Shown: piece after piece, positions 1 through 6,434 of the stretch
Position numbering within the stretch: the first letter of the stretch is position 1
Layout: every line of letters starts with the position of its first letter
Translations under genes and position numbers: made by a program
From: Alphaproteobacteria bacterium
GTDB taxonomy: Bacteria; Pseudomonadota; Alphaproteobacteria; Sphingomonadales; Sphingomonadaceae
NCBI GenBank assembly: GCA_028293055.1
Contig: JAQGLD010000223.1
Coordinates: 1 to 11,534, forward strand
DNA length: 11,534 bases
Direction: 5' to 3'
Notes under the pieces: generated by a model
Seen by the model: only the letters and a program-made list of their open reading frames with translations
Database searches by the model: none
What the model was told of the DNA's origin: nothing

Positions 1-1124
1 AAGAGCAGGACCAGCAGCAGGCCGGGAATGCCGGTCTCCAGCGCGACCTCGATATAATCGCCATGGACATGGTTCATGAAGACCGTGGCGACCGAGGCCG
101 GATCCTCGCGCTCCTGATAGATCTGGACGAAGCTCCCGATCCCCGATCCGAAAGGCAGATAATCCTTGGTCGCGGCGATGCTCCTGGTGAAGGAAGTGTA
201 GCGCGATACCTGGCTGTGCTGGGCGGCGGCGGTGGTCAAATTGTTCTGAAACGGTGCGGTGAATACCGCGCCGATCGATGCGACCGTCAACCCGGCGATC
301 AGCACGAGGCCGACGATTCGCAATTTGCGCGACGGCGGCAGGATCATCATCAGGCTGGCCGCGGTGACCGGGACCGATAGGCCCAGCCCGGCCAGCGAGC
401 TGTTGGTGACGAGGCCGACGAAGATCACCACCAGCGCTCCGGCCAGCACGACGAACAAAGCGGAGGATTTCTGGATCGAGCGCCCCTGGCTTCGGGCGCG
501 CACATAGAGCGCCGCGAGGAAGGGAATCGTGGCGATCAGCAATGTGGCGAGATGGTTGGCGTTGGAGAAGAATCCGGTCGTCGAGCCGTAATTGGTCACT
601 TCGTAGAAATACCACGGCGAGTCCGTTCCGCCGACCAGCTGCAGGGCTCCGATCAGCACTGACGCGGCGGTGACTCCGGCGAGCGACCAGGCCAGCCAGG
701 GCGACTTGAATCCGCCGAGCTGGAAGATTCCGAGCAGGACCGCGATCGGCGGCAGCAGCCAGAGCAGGGAGGCGACGCCTTCATAGGGCGCAAGCGACAG
801 CGGAAGCCACGGCAAGGGCTGGCCGATCAGCCGAAAACCCTCCGCGACCGGCGCTCGCCCGGGCAAGGCCGTCCAGAGCGAAGGCGGCAGCGGAATCAAC
901 TGCAGCAGGCCGAGCAGGAGCAGCATCACGAGAATGGCGAGCAATTGCCTGGCCGGCTTCGGCATCGGGTTGCTTCGCCTTACGACCAGCGACCAGACGA
1001 TGATCGGGATCGCCACCAGTTGAAGCCCCATATTGGCCCAATAGCCCGCAAGGCTCGCTCCGCCGAAGATCAGGCAGAGGACGAGATAGAAAGGGATCAG
1101 CCCGAGGCGGAGATAATGGGTCAT
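1..1124 (-). CDS. O-antigen ligase / Wzy-family polysaccharide polymerase, 3' end cut by window edge
   Basis: Integral membrane protein that would polymerise or ligate a lipid-linked glycan in the periplasm. I translated the minus strand from the ATG at 1124-1122; the frame stays open for 374 codons and leaves the window without a stop. It shows many hydrophobic segments (for example residues about 8-26, 34-48, 60-76, 118-134, 145-160, 190-207, 222-240, 250-265, 272-292). The family signature regions are present: TTGFFSNANH at about 182-191, PFGSGIGSF at about 325-333, and the periplasmic-loop motif NHVHGDYIE starting at 351, followed by LETGIPG. The last two match the Wzy_C/RfaL pattern of a conserved His-rich loop followed by a Gly-Pro turn. 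The start overlaps the upstream stop as ATGA, so translation is probably coupled. I cannot separate ligase from polymerase by sequence alone; the polysaccharide-export context favours a Wzy-like polymerase. Family confidence is high. Confidence 0.92.
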   Translation of the reverse strand, partial: MTHYLRLGLIPFYLVLCLIFGGASLAGYWANMGLQLVAIPIIVWSLVVRRSNPMPKPARQLLAILVMLLLLGLLQLIPLPPSLWTALPGRAPVAEGFRLIGQPLPWLPLSLAPYEGVASLLWLLPPIAVLLGIFQLGGFKSPWLAWSLAGVTAASVLIGALQLVGGTDSPWYFYEVTNYGSTTGFFSNANHLATLLIATIPFLAALYVRARSQGRSIQKSSALFVVLAGALVVIFVGLVTNSSLAGLGLSVPVTAASLMMILPPSRKLRIVGLVLIAGLTVASIGAVFTAPFQNNLTTAAAQHSQVSRYTSFTRSIAATKDYLPFGSGIGSFVQIYQEREDPASVATVFMNHVHGDYIEVALETGIPGLLLVLL

Positions 1125-2350
1125 CCGCCGATCCTGTCGACGCGTATGTCGCGGATCGCCGCATCCTGCTCGGCAGGATATTCGGCTGGGATGCCGGACA
1201 GCCGAAGCCATTGCGCCGAGCAGCCGGCAGGCGGAACCGTGAAACGTGCCGTGATCGTCCGCGGCGACGAGCTGACCTTGATCAGCGGCGCCTCGACCAG
1301 CTTCGTCCCCGAAACGCAGGCGATCGACCAGGTCAGTCGGGTGCCTTCTCCGCTCGCGTCGCCATCGGCCTGGAATCGCAGCGCGTGATCGCCAGGCCGC
1401 AGCAGCAGGAGCTGCGAGGCGAGGTCGGCGGGATCGCGACCGAAATACTGGACCTGGAGAGCGCCGCCAGAAGTCCGTTCCGCGACTCCGGCCGCGCTCG
1501 CGACCAGCTGCCAGTTGAACGGCGCCGCGCCGCGAAGGTTCTGGAACCGTCCGTCATAGACGGACTTCTCGTCGGACGACGCCGGCAGGCCGGCAAAGCT
1601 GCGCCACAAGGCATAGCCGCGGCTATAATCGCCGCCGCCGACAAGCCGATTGAGCAGCACTTCCTGCCAGTCCGGTGCCGCGCCGGGGAGCGGGGACGCC
1701 TCCCTGGCGATGCGAAGGATCGTGTCCGGATCCGCGGTTGCGGCAAGCTTGCTCAGCACCTCCTGCTGGAGGTGGGGGTCGGAGCGAAGCGCACGCATCA
1801 GCCCGGTTCCGGTTTGCGGGTCGGCCGCCATTGCCGCGAGCTTCGGCACGAGCAGGTCGGTGGCCTGCGGAAGCAGCCGGGCGAGCACTGCAATCTCCTC
1901 GCCGGCCTCGGCGACCCGATTGGTCCTCAGATAGCGGTCGAGCAGGAGCAATCGGGCGGCCCGGAATCGCGGTTCGCGACGGCGCGCCTCGACAAGCAGC
2001 GCCTCGCCCTTCCTGTCGTCGCCCGCGGCCAGCGCCTGGAGGGCGGCGACCAGCATCGGCGTATCGGCGAGCGGAGCCCTGGCCATCGCTTCGTAGGATC
2101 GCCGACGGGCGCGCTCGCTGATCGCCCCGTTATTCTGGGCGAATTCGATGAGCGCGATGTTCATCGCCACCCGTGGATCGTCCGGGGCGATTTTCGAAAC
2201 GGCATAGGGGTTGAGATCGACCAGCGCATAGGTGACGGAGGTTTTCACCACCATCCAGGCGAGGGCGGCGCCGGCCAGGCTGAACACCACAGCCTTGACG
2301 AGCTGCCGCCCCCGAGATCTCCCTCGCGAACCTGACCGTCTACGCGTCAC
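1121..2350 (-). CDS. Uncharacterised membrane-anchored protein: helical-repeat region plus beta-rich C-terminal domain
   Basis: I do not recognise a named family. The 409-residue product starts at a GTG 11 bases inside the upstream kinase gene and ends in an ATGA overlap with the ligase gene, so it is embedded in the polysaccharide operon. Visible layout: a very basic N-terminus (residues 1-19, nine Arg or Lys), one transmembrane segment (about 20-37), then an Ala/Leu/Arg-rich helical region (about 58-255) that reads like degenerate TPR units (for instance ALAAGDDRKGEALLVEARRR and LRTNRVAEAGEEIAVLARLL). A beta-rich, Gly/Ser-rich domain follows (about 275-409) with two cysteines (345 and 377) that could form a periplasmic disulfide. 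The topology would place the bulk in the periplasm. The last domain resembles a jelly-roll or carbohydrate-binding fold by strand pattern only. A scaffold or glycan-handling role beside the PCP and the ligase is inference. No clear ribosome binding site precedes the GTG, consistent with coupled translation. Confidence 0.8.
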   Translation of the reverse strand: MTRRRSGSRGRSRGRQLVKAVVFSLAGAALAWMVVKTSVTYALVDLNPYAVSKIAPDDPRVAMNIALIEFAQNNGAISERARRRSYEAMARAPLADTPMLVAALQALAAGDDRKGEALLVEARRREPRFRAARLLLLDRYLRTNRVAEAGEEIAVLARLLPQATDLLVPKLAAMAADPQTGTGLMRALRSDPHLQQEVLSKLAATADPDTILRIAREASPLPGAAPDWQEVLLNRLVGGGDYSRGYALWRSFAGLPASSDEKSVYDGRFQNLRGAAPFNWQLVASAAGVAERTSGGALQVQYFGRDPADLASQLLLLRPGDHALRFQADGDASGEGTRLTWSIACVSGTKLVEAPLIKVSSSPRTITARFTVPPAGCSAQWLRLSGIPAEYPAEQDAAIRDIRVDRIGG

Positions 2351-4586
2351 GCTGGGCGATGAGCTTGATTTCGCGCTCGCGGCTGCTCACGCCGCCATAG
2401 CGATAGGCTTCGTAGCCATAGCCGTAACCGTAGCCATAGCCGTAGCCGTGCGACTGCTGGCGGAACTTGGTCAGCACCGCGCCGACGAGGTGCGCGCCCG
2501 AAGCCTTCAGGCGGTTGATCGAATCGACCGCCGCCTTGGTGCGGGTCTTGCCGCTTTCGACCACCAGCAAGGTGCTGCGGCAGGCGCCGGAAAGGAGCGG
2601 GGCGTCGGCGAGGCCGAGCACCGGCGGGCCGTCGATGATCACCATGTCATATTGCGCCACGGCTTCGGCGATGATCGCCTTGAGCCGGGCCGAGGCGAGC
2701 AACTCCGCCGGGTTGGGCGGAAGCGGGCCGCTGGGGATGAGCGACAGATTCTCGACCTGGGTCTTGAGCACATGCTTGGCGATCGGCTCGTGCGTCGTCA
2801 GCAGCTTGGACAGGCCCTCATTGGCTTCGACGTCGGTGACGAAGGCCGGCTTGCGCAAATCGCCGTCGATCAGCAGCACCGTATTGCCAAGGCGCGCGAA
2901 ATTCTGCGCGAGCGCGAGCGTCGTGCTCGATTTGCCCTCCGCCGCCCGGGTGCTGGTGATCAGCAGGCTCTTTGGAGCACCCGTGTCGGTCGTGAACTGG
3001 AGCGATGTTCGAAGCGAGAAATAGGCTTCGGAGATCGCCGACGACTGATCCTTGAGGTCCTCCGACAGCGGTTCGCTGCCCTTCTTCTTCGGAATCACGC
3101 CAAGCGAGGCGAGGCGCAATTTTTCGCGCACATCGTCCGGGGTCTTGATCGTGTCGTTGAGGAATTCGAGGGCAAGCGCAGCGCCGACTCCGCCCAGCAG
3201 GCCGAGGCCGAGGCCGACTAGCAGGTTGAGGAACAGGTTGGGCTTGTAGGGTCCGCCCGGCGGCTGGGCACGATCGACGACGGAAACGGTCGAGGTCCCG
3301 ATCCCGCCGGCGACTCCGATCACCTTGTAGCGCTGGAGCAGCGCATCATAGAGCTCGCGGTTGGTCCCGACCTCGCGCTGGAGGATGTTGTACTGGATGC
3401 TCTTGCCGCGAACGTCGAGCACTTCGCCCTTGAGTTCGGCGACCTTGGCCTGGAGCGAACGCTCTTCGGCCGCAGCCGCCTGGAAATCGGCCAGGGCAGA
3501 GGTGTTGATGCCGCTGGTGACCGTGCCGGCTTCGTGCCGGATTTCCTGGTCGAGGCCGTCGATGCGCGCCTTCAACCGGATCATTTCGGGATATTCCGGT
3601 TTGAAGGAAGCGAGCTTCTCGTCATATTCCGCCTGCATCTGCGCCTTCTGCTGGCGCAACGGAGCGGTGTTGGTGTTCACCTCGGCGGTGTTGTGGCTGC
3701 CCAGCGCCTGGCGATATTTCTGCTCGGCAGCAATCCGCTTGGACTGCGCCGCGGTCAGTGCCGAGTTCAGCGCGATCAGCGACTGCCCCTGCAGTGACGA
3801 GACGTCGCCGGTGCCGCTGCCGCCCTCTGTCGTCGAACCGCCCGCGGTGTTGATGATGCTCTGCTGCTGCGCATAGGCGACCAACTTGCGCTCGCTATTC
3901 TCGAGGTCGCTCTTCACCCGGGTGATCTGCTTCTGCAGGAACTCGCGCGCATAGGAGGAGGCTTCGTAACGGCGCTCGAGGCTGAGGCTGATGAAATTGT
4001 CGGCAAAGCCGTTGGCGACCTGGGCCGCCGTGATCGGCGACTTGGACGTGTAGTTGATCCTCACCAGCATTGAGTTGAGGACCGGATCGACCTTGAAATT
4101 GCCGGCGGCGACAGCCGCGGCCACCTTCTGCCGGGTGGCGCGATCGGCATTGGCCGGGGCGAATTCCGGGTTCGACGCCAGGTTCATCTCCTGCGCGACC
4201 CGCTCGGCCAGGCTGCGGCTCGCGAGCAGGCCATATTGGGTCGAGAGATATTCGCGCTGCGATCCCGACTGGGTCTTCGCCTTCGCGTCTTCGAGAATCT
4301 CGACCTGGGGTGGATTGATCTCGAGCACCGCCGAGGCGCGGTAGAGCGGCGTGGTCAGGAATGTGACGACGATCGCGCCGGCCACCGCGACTGCCACCGC
4401 ACCGACGATCAGCCAGCGCCATTCGGCGACGATCCGCCAGATCGTCGCCAGGTTGAGGTCGACCGGGCTCGACGAGCCGTAGCTGCGCTGGCCCCAATCC
4501 TGGGGCATGGCAAGCTCGTGGCCGCCCTGCGGCGCCAACGGCCAGATCGGTGTCGCGCCCGTGGGCTCGATGTCGTTTCTACTCAT
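2340..4586 (-). CDS. Fused polysaccharide co-polymerase (Wzz) and BY-type tyrosine kinase
   Basis: Inner-membrane regulator of polysaccharide chain length and export of the PCP-2a type, with both halves in one 748-residue chain. Residues about 45-140 form the Wzz domain with TM1 at 58-79. Residues 80-450 are periplasmic with coiled-coil stretches (about 205-245, 275-350, 365-410). A proline motif P443-x2-P446-x2-P449 leads into TM2 (451-475), as in GumC/ExoP proteins. The cytoplasmic kinase carries Walker A (AAEGKSSTT, K552), Walker A' (LLIDGDLRKP, 571-580) and Walker B (MVIIDGPP, 648-655). The C-terminus has eight tyrosines within residues 715-730, the usual autophosphorylation cluster, here built on six consecutive Gly-Tyr pairs. 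ATG start at 4586; a weak AAGG lies far upstream (about 15 bases), so initiation may depend partly on coupling to the OPX gene 39 bases before it. In sphingan clusters the two halves are separate proteins (GelC and GelE types); here they are fused, as in ExoP and Wzc. Confidence 0.95.
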   Translation of the reverse strand: MSRNDIEPTGATPIWPLAPQGGHELAMPQDWGQRSYGSSSPVDLNLATIWRIVAEWRWLIVGAVAVAVAGAIVVTFLTTPLYRASAVLEINPPQVEILEDAKAKTQSGSQREYLSTQYGLLASRSLAERVAQEMNLASNPEFAPANADRATRQKVAAAVAAGNFKVDPVLNSMLVRINYTSKSPITAAQVANGFADNFISLSLERRYEASSYAREFLQKQITRVKSDLENSERKLVAYAQQQSIINTAGGSTTEGGSGTGDVSSLQGQSLIALNSALTAAQSKRIAAEQKYRQALGSHNTAEVNTNTAPLRQQKAQMQAEYDEKLASFKPEYPEMIRLKARIDGLDQEIRHEAGTVTSGINTSALADFQAAAAEERSLQAKVAELKGEVLDVRGKSIQYNILQREVGTNRELYDALLQRYKVIGVAGGIGTSTVSVVDRAQPPGGPYKPNLFLNLLVGLGLGLLGGVGAALALEFLNDTIKTPDDVREKLRLASLGVIPKKKGSEPLSEDLKDQSSAISEAYFSLRTSLQFTTDTGAPKSLLITSTRAAEGKSSTTLALAQNFARLGNTVLLIDGDLRKPAFVTDVEANEGLSKLLTTHEPIAKHVLKTQVENLSLIPSGPLPPNPAELLASARLKAIIAEAVAQYDMVIIDGPPVLGLADAPLLSGACRSTLLVVESGKTRTKAAVDSINRLKASGAHLVGAVLTKFRQQSHGYGYGYGYGYGYEAYRYGGVSSREREIKLIAQRDA
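2412..2447 (-). repeat. Six tandem Gly-Tyr codon pairs (6-bp unit) in the kinase tail
   Basis: On the minus strand, GGC/GGT plus TAC/TAT occurs six times in a row (36 bases), encoding residues 714-725 of the kinase fusion. The third base of the Tyr codon varies between C and T, and one Gly codon is GGT, so the array is an imperfect hexamer repeat. A change by whole units would keep frame and alter the number of phosphorylatable tyrosines. Confidence 0.9.
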
Positions 4587-4625
4587 AAAACCGGGAGCCG
4601 CCTTTCGAACTGGCAGTTGAGACTA

Positions 4626-5393
4626 TTATCTCAGCAGGAACGGAGTGAATACGCTGACCAGGGGCAGCGAATTCAGGATCTGACGCTGGGCGGATTTCAC
4701 GCCCGAACCATCGACGACGATGATGTCGCCGGGGAATACCTTCGGATCTTCGGCCTCGCCGCGGCGAATGCTCGTCAGGTCGAAGGCAGCCGCCATGCGC
4801 TGCCCCTGAATCTGACGGAAGATCGCGATCCGGCGGGGATTGGCGGTCTCGCTCGTTCCCCGCGCCAGCGCGATCGCCTGCATCAGGCTGACCGGCCGCA
4901 TCACCGGGAAGGTGCCAGGGCCGTTCACCGCGCCGTCGATGGTCACGACATTGGTGACCGAAGCCTTCACGCTGACGCTGACATCGGGATGCTGGAGGTA
5001 TTTCTGGCCGAGCATTTCGGTGATCCGGGCGTCGATCTGGGTCGGCGTGAGGTCGACGACCTTGAGGTTGCCGACCAGCGGCATCGAGATCGTGCCGGTC
5101 AGGTCCACCTCATAGTCGCCGGAAAGATCCGCGACCTGGAAGACCTTGATGCTCAGCGTGTCGAGCGGGCCGACCTTGTAGTCGTCGCCGACGCCGATCG
5201 TCGTCGAAGGCTTGTCCGGAGTTCCGAAGCCCTGAACCTCATAGGGGATGTTGCCGCCCCGCTTGGCCGCGCATCCGCCGAGCATCGCGACCGCCCCGAC
5301 GCCCAGGACGAGCATCAGCAGACGCAAAGGCAGCATGAAAACACGAAAGGCGGGCAAGGCGCCCGCCAGGGTGGAGTCGATTCGAAGCGACAC
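4626..5393 (-). CDS. Outer-membrane polysaccharide export lipoprotein (OPX, GumB/Wza-like)
   Basis: Periplasmic and outer-membrane export component that works with the PCP/kinase encoded next. I chose the GTG at 5393 (255 residues): an AGGA lies six bases upstream and the predicted promoter sits just before it. The frame stays open up to a TTG at 5510, but that start would lie upstream of the predicted promoter and has no ribosome binding site; an ATG at 5336 is a further alternative. Visible parts: a signal peptide ending in the lipobox MLGGC (Cys about residue 41 from the GTG), a poly-export (PES) domain at about 71-144 (KVGPLDTLSIKVF, then a segment ending QHPDVSVSV), and one SLBB-type domain at about 148-196 (TIDGAVNGPGTFPV). 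The C-terminus has PGDIIVVDGSG and a hydrophobic end (LPLVSVFTPFLLR). It is shorter than Wza (about 380 residues) and nearer GumB, so it may lack the long Wza-type outer-membrane helix. Confidence 0.92.
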   Translation of the reverse strand: MSLRIDSTLAGALPAFRVFMLPLRLLMLVLGVGAVAMLGGCAAKRGGNIPYEVQGFGTPDKPSTTIGVGDDYKVGPLDTLSIKVFQVADLSGDYEVDLTGTISMPLVGNLKVVDLTPTQIDARITEMLGQKYLQHPDVSVSVKASVTNVVTIDGAVNGPGTFPVMRPVSLMQAIALARGTSETANPRRIAIFRQIQGQRMAAAFDLTSIRRGEAEDPKVFPGDIIVVDGSGVKSAQRQILNSLPLVSVFTPFLLR

Positions 5394-5399
5394 GGACAA

Positions 5400-5403
5400 T
5401 CCT
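5400..5403 (-). promoter_or_regulatory. Ribosome binding site AGGA deciding the OPX start
   Basis: AGGA on the minus strand, six bases before the GTG at 5393. None of the other in-frame starts (TTG 5510, ATG 5336) has a comparable Shine-Dalgarno element. Confidence 0.55.
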
Positions 5404-5428
5404 GAATTTTGCAAAATCTGGCCCTCGA

Positions 5429-5456
5429 AGATTAGCGATTCCACCGCACCGGTCAA
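5429..5456 (-). promoter_or_regulatory. Predicted sigma70-like promoter of the polysaccharide export operon
   Basis: Minus strand: TTGACC (5456-5451, five of six against TTGACA), a 16-base spacer, then TAATCT (5434-5429, which keeps the first, second and last bases of TATAAT). Transcription would start near 5420-5423, giving a leader of about 30 bases before the GTG at 5393. It lies in the 138-base gap between the phosphatase and OPX genes. Prediction by eye only. Confidence 0.5.
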
Positions 5457-5475
5457 GCAGGAATGGTTAACCTGC
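5457..5475. promoter_or_regulatory. Inverted repeat with TTAACC core abutting the -35 box: possible operator
   Basis: Perfect five-base arms GCAGG and CCTGC flank a nine-base centre that overlaps the eight-base palindrome GGTTAACC (5465-5472). The repeat touches the predicted -35 element. The minus-strand TTAACCAT resembles a CtrA half-site of alphaproteobacteria, but the second half (TTAA seven bases away) is missing, so the regulator is unknown. Confidence 0.4.
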
Positions 5476-5531
5476 ACTTGCGGATTCAATGCGAATCCCT
5501 TGCTAAACAAATGGATAGTAGAAGAATTGTA

Positions 5532-6353
5532 TCAGGACGCGGCGATCGTTGAACGGCCGATCGACCCGGATTCGGGGTCATCTGCAGTGCCGGTCGACAG
5601 ATACCAGCGCCGTTCGTCCTCGACTGCGAGCGCGGTCAACACGCCGCTATGATAAGCCCCCGTATCGATTGCGATCCGGTTCGGGCGCTCCTCGACACGG
5701 TTCACGATCGTGTGCCCGTGGACGACGACGAAGCCATGTTCCTTCGCATCGCTGAGGAACGGCTCGCGGATCCAGCGCAGGTCGTAGCGGGTCTGTTCGT
5801 CGATCGCGATTCCGGGCCGAATGCCGGCATGGACGAACAGATAGTCGCCGAAGCTGAATGTATCCGCGAAGCTTTCGATAAAGTCCCGGTGATTGCGCGG
5901 CACCTTCGCCTGGAGGAGCTGAAGCGCGCCCTCCTCGTCGACCCGGCGCAGCGAATCCGGCTCGAGCCCATAGCTGCGGGCGCATTCCGCGCCTCCGAAC
6001 TTCAGCCAGCTCGGCAGGATGTCGTGGTCGCCGCCGAGCATCCGGAGCAGCACCTCCTCGTGATTGCCGGCCAGGAAGATCGGCTTGGCGTAGCTCGGCT
6101 GATAGGTGCGCAACCGCTCGACCACGCCTGCCGATTCGGGTCCGCGATCGATCAGGTCGCCGAGAAAGATGACGAAGTTGCGACGACGCGGGCGCGCCTT
6201 GATGTCGGCTTCGATCCGGGCGAGCAGCTCGTCGAGCAGGTCGAGCCTGCCATGAATGTCGCCGACCGCATAAGCGCGCGCCCCCTCCTTGCCGCGCGGA
6301 CCTTCGTCCCCGCCGCCGAGCAGGCCAAGCGACAATTTGCTCAGAAACCCCAT
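5532..6353 (-). CDS. PPP-family metallophosphatase (serine/threonine or dual-specificity type)
   Basis: Cytoplasmic two-metal phosphoesterase of 273 residues, related to lambda phosphatase, PrpA/PrpB and ApaH. All signature motifs are present and in order: GDIHGR (31-36), GDLIDRG (65-71), GNHE (96-99), HAG (175-177) and HGH (212-214), followed by DTGAY (230-234). The metal ligands and the catalytic His therefore look intact. There is no signal peptide or membrane segment. ATG at 6353 is preceded by GAAGGA about four bases away, slightly close but plausible. It is read in the same direction as the polysaccharide operon and ends 138 bases before the OPX start, with a predicted promoter in between. 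The substrate cannot be told from sequence: phosphoprotein or diadenosine tetraphosphate are both possible. A role opposing the BY-kinase is suggested only by position. Confidence 0.9.
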   Translation of the reverse strand: MGFLSKLSLGLLGGGDEGPRGKEGARAYAVGDIHGRLDLLDELLARIEADIKARPRRRNFVIFLGDLIDRGPESAGVVERLRTYQPSYAKPIFLAGNHEEVLLRMLGGDHDILPSWLKFGGAECARSYGLEPDSLRRVDEEGALQLLQAKVPRNHRDFIESFADTFSFGDYLFVHAGIRPGIAIDEQTRYDLRWIREPFLSDAKEHGFVVVHGHTIVNRVEERPNRIAIDTGAYHSGVLTALAVEDERRWYLSTGTADDPESGSIGRSTIAAS

Positions 6354-6434
6354 GCGATCCTTCGTGACTCGATACCGGCAGAATGCTCGATCATGCCTGC
6401 GGGTTCATTGCCCGCGCCTGACTGGCCGTTCAAG

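Noticed and set aside
1211..2335. Plus-strand open frame (about 374 codons) opposite the uncharacterised operon gene
   Set aside because: Arg/Gly-rich translation with no domain. The minus-strand frame has overlaps with both neighbours, a membrane anchor and ordered secondary structure.
2412..2447. Short tandem repeat considered as a CRISPR or mobile-element signature
   Set aside because: It is an in-frame run of Gly-Tyr codons within the kinase tail; there are no spacers and no flanking direct repeats.
4236..5405. Plus-strand open frame (about 389 codons) across the kinase start and the OPX gene
   Set aside because: Arg/Asp/Gln-rich with no domain, and it covers two certain minus-strand genes and their gap.
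5451..5475. Full CtrA binding site at the TTAACC element
   Set aside because: The consensus needs TTAA-N7-TTAAC and only one half is present, so it is reported just as an inverted repeat.
5394..5510. Longer OPX reading frame from TTG at 5510
   Set aside because: It would start upstream of the predicted promoter, has no ribosome binding site, and would put 79 residues before the lipobox cysteine.
6399..6415. Small hairpin GCGGG-7-CCCGC between the phosphatase and the dehydrogenase, considered as a terminator
   Set aside because: Only five base pairs and no T-run on either strand; too weak to call.
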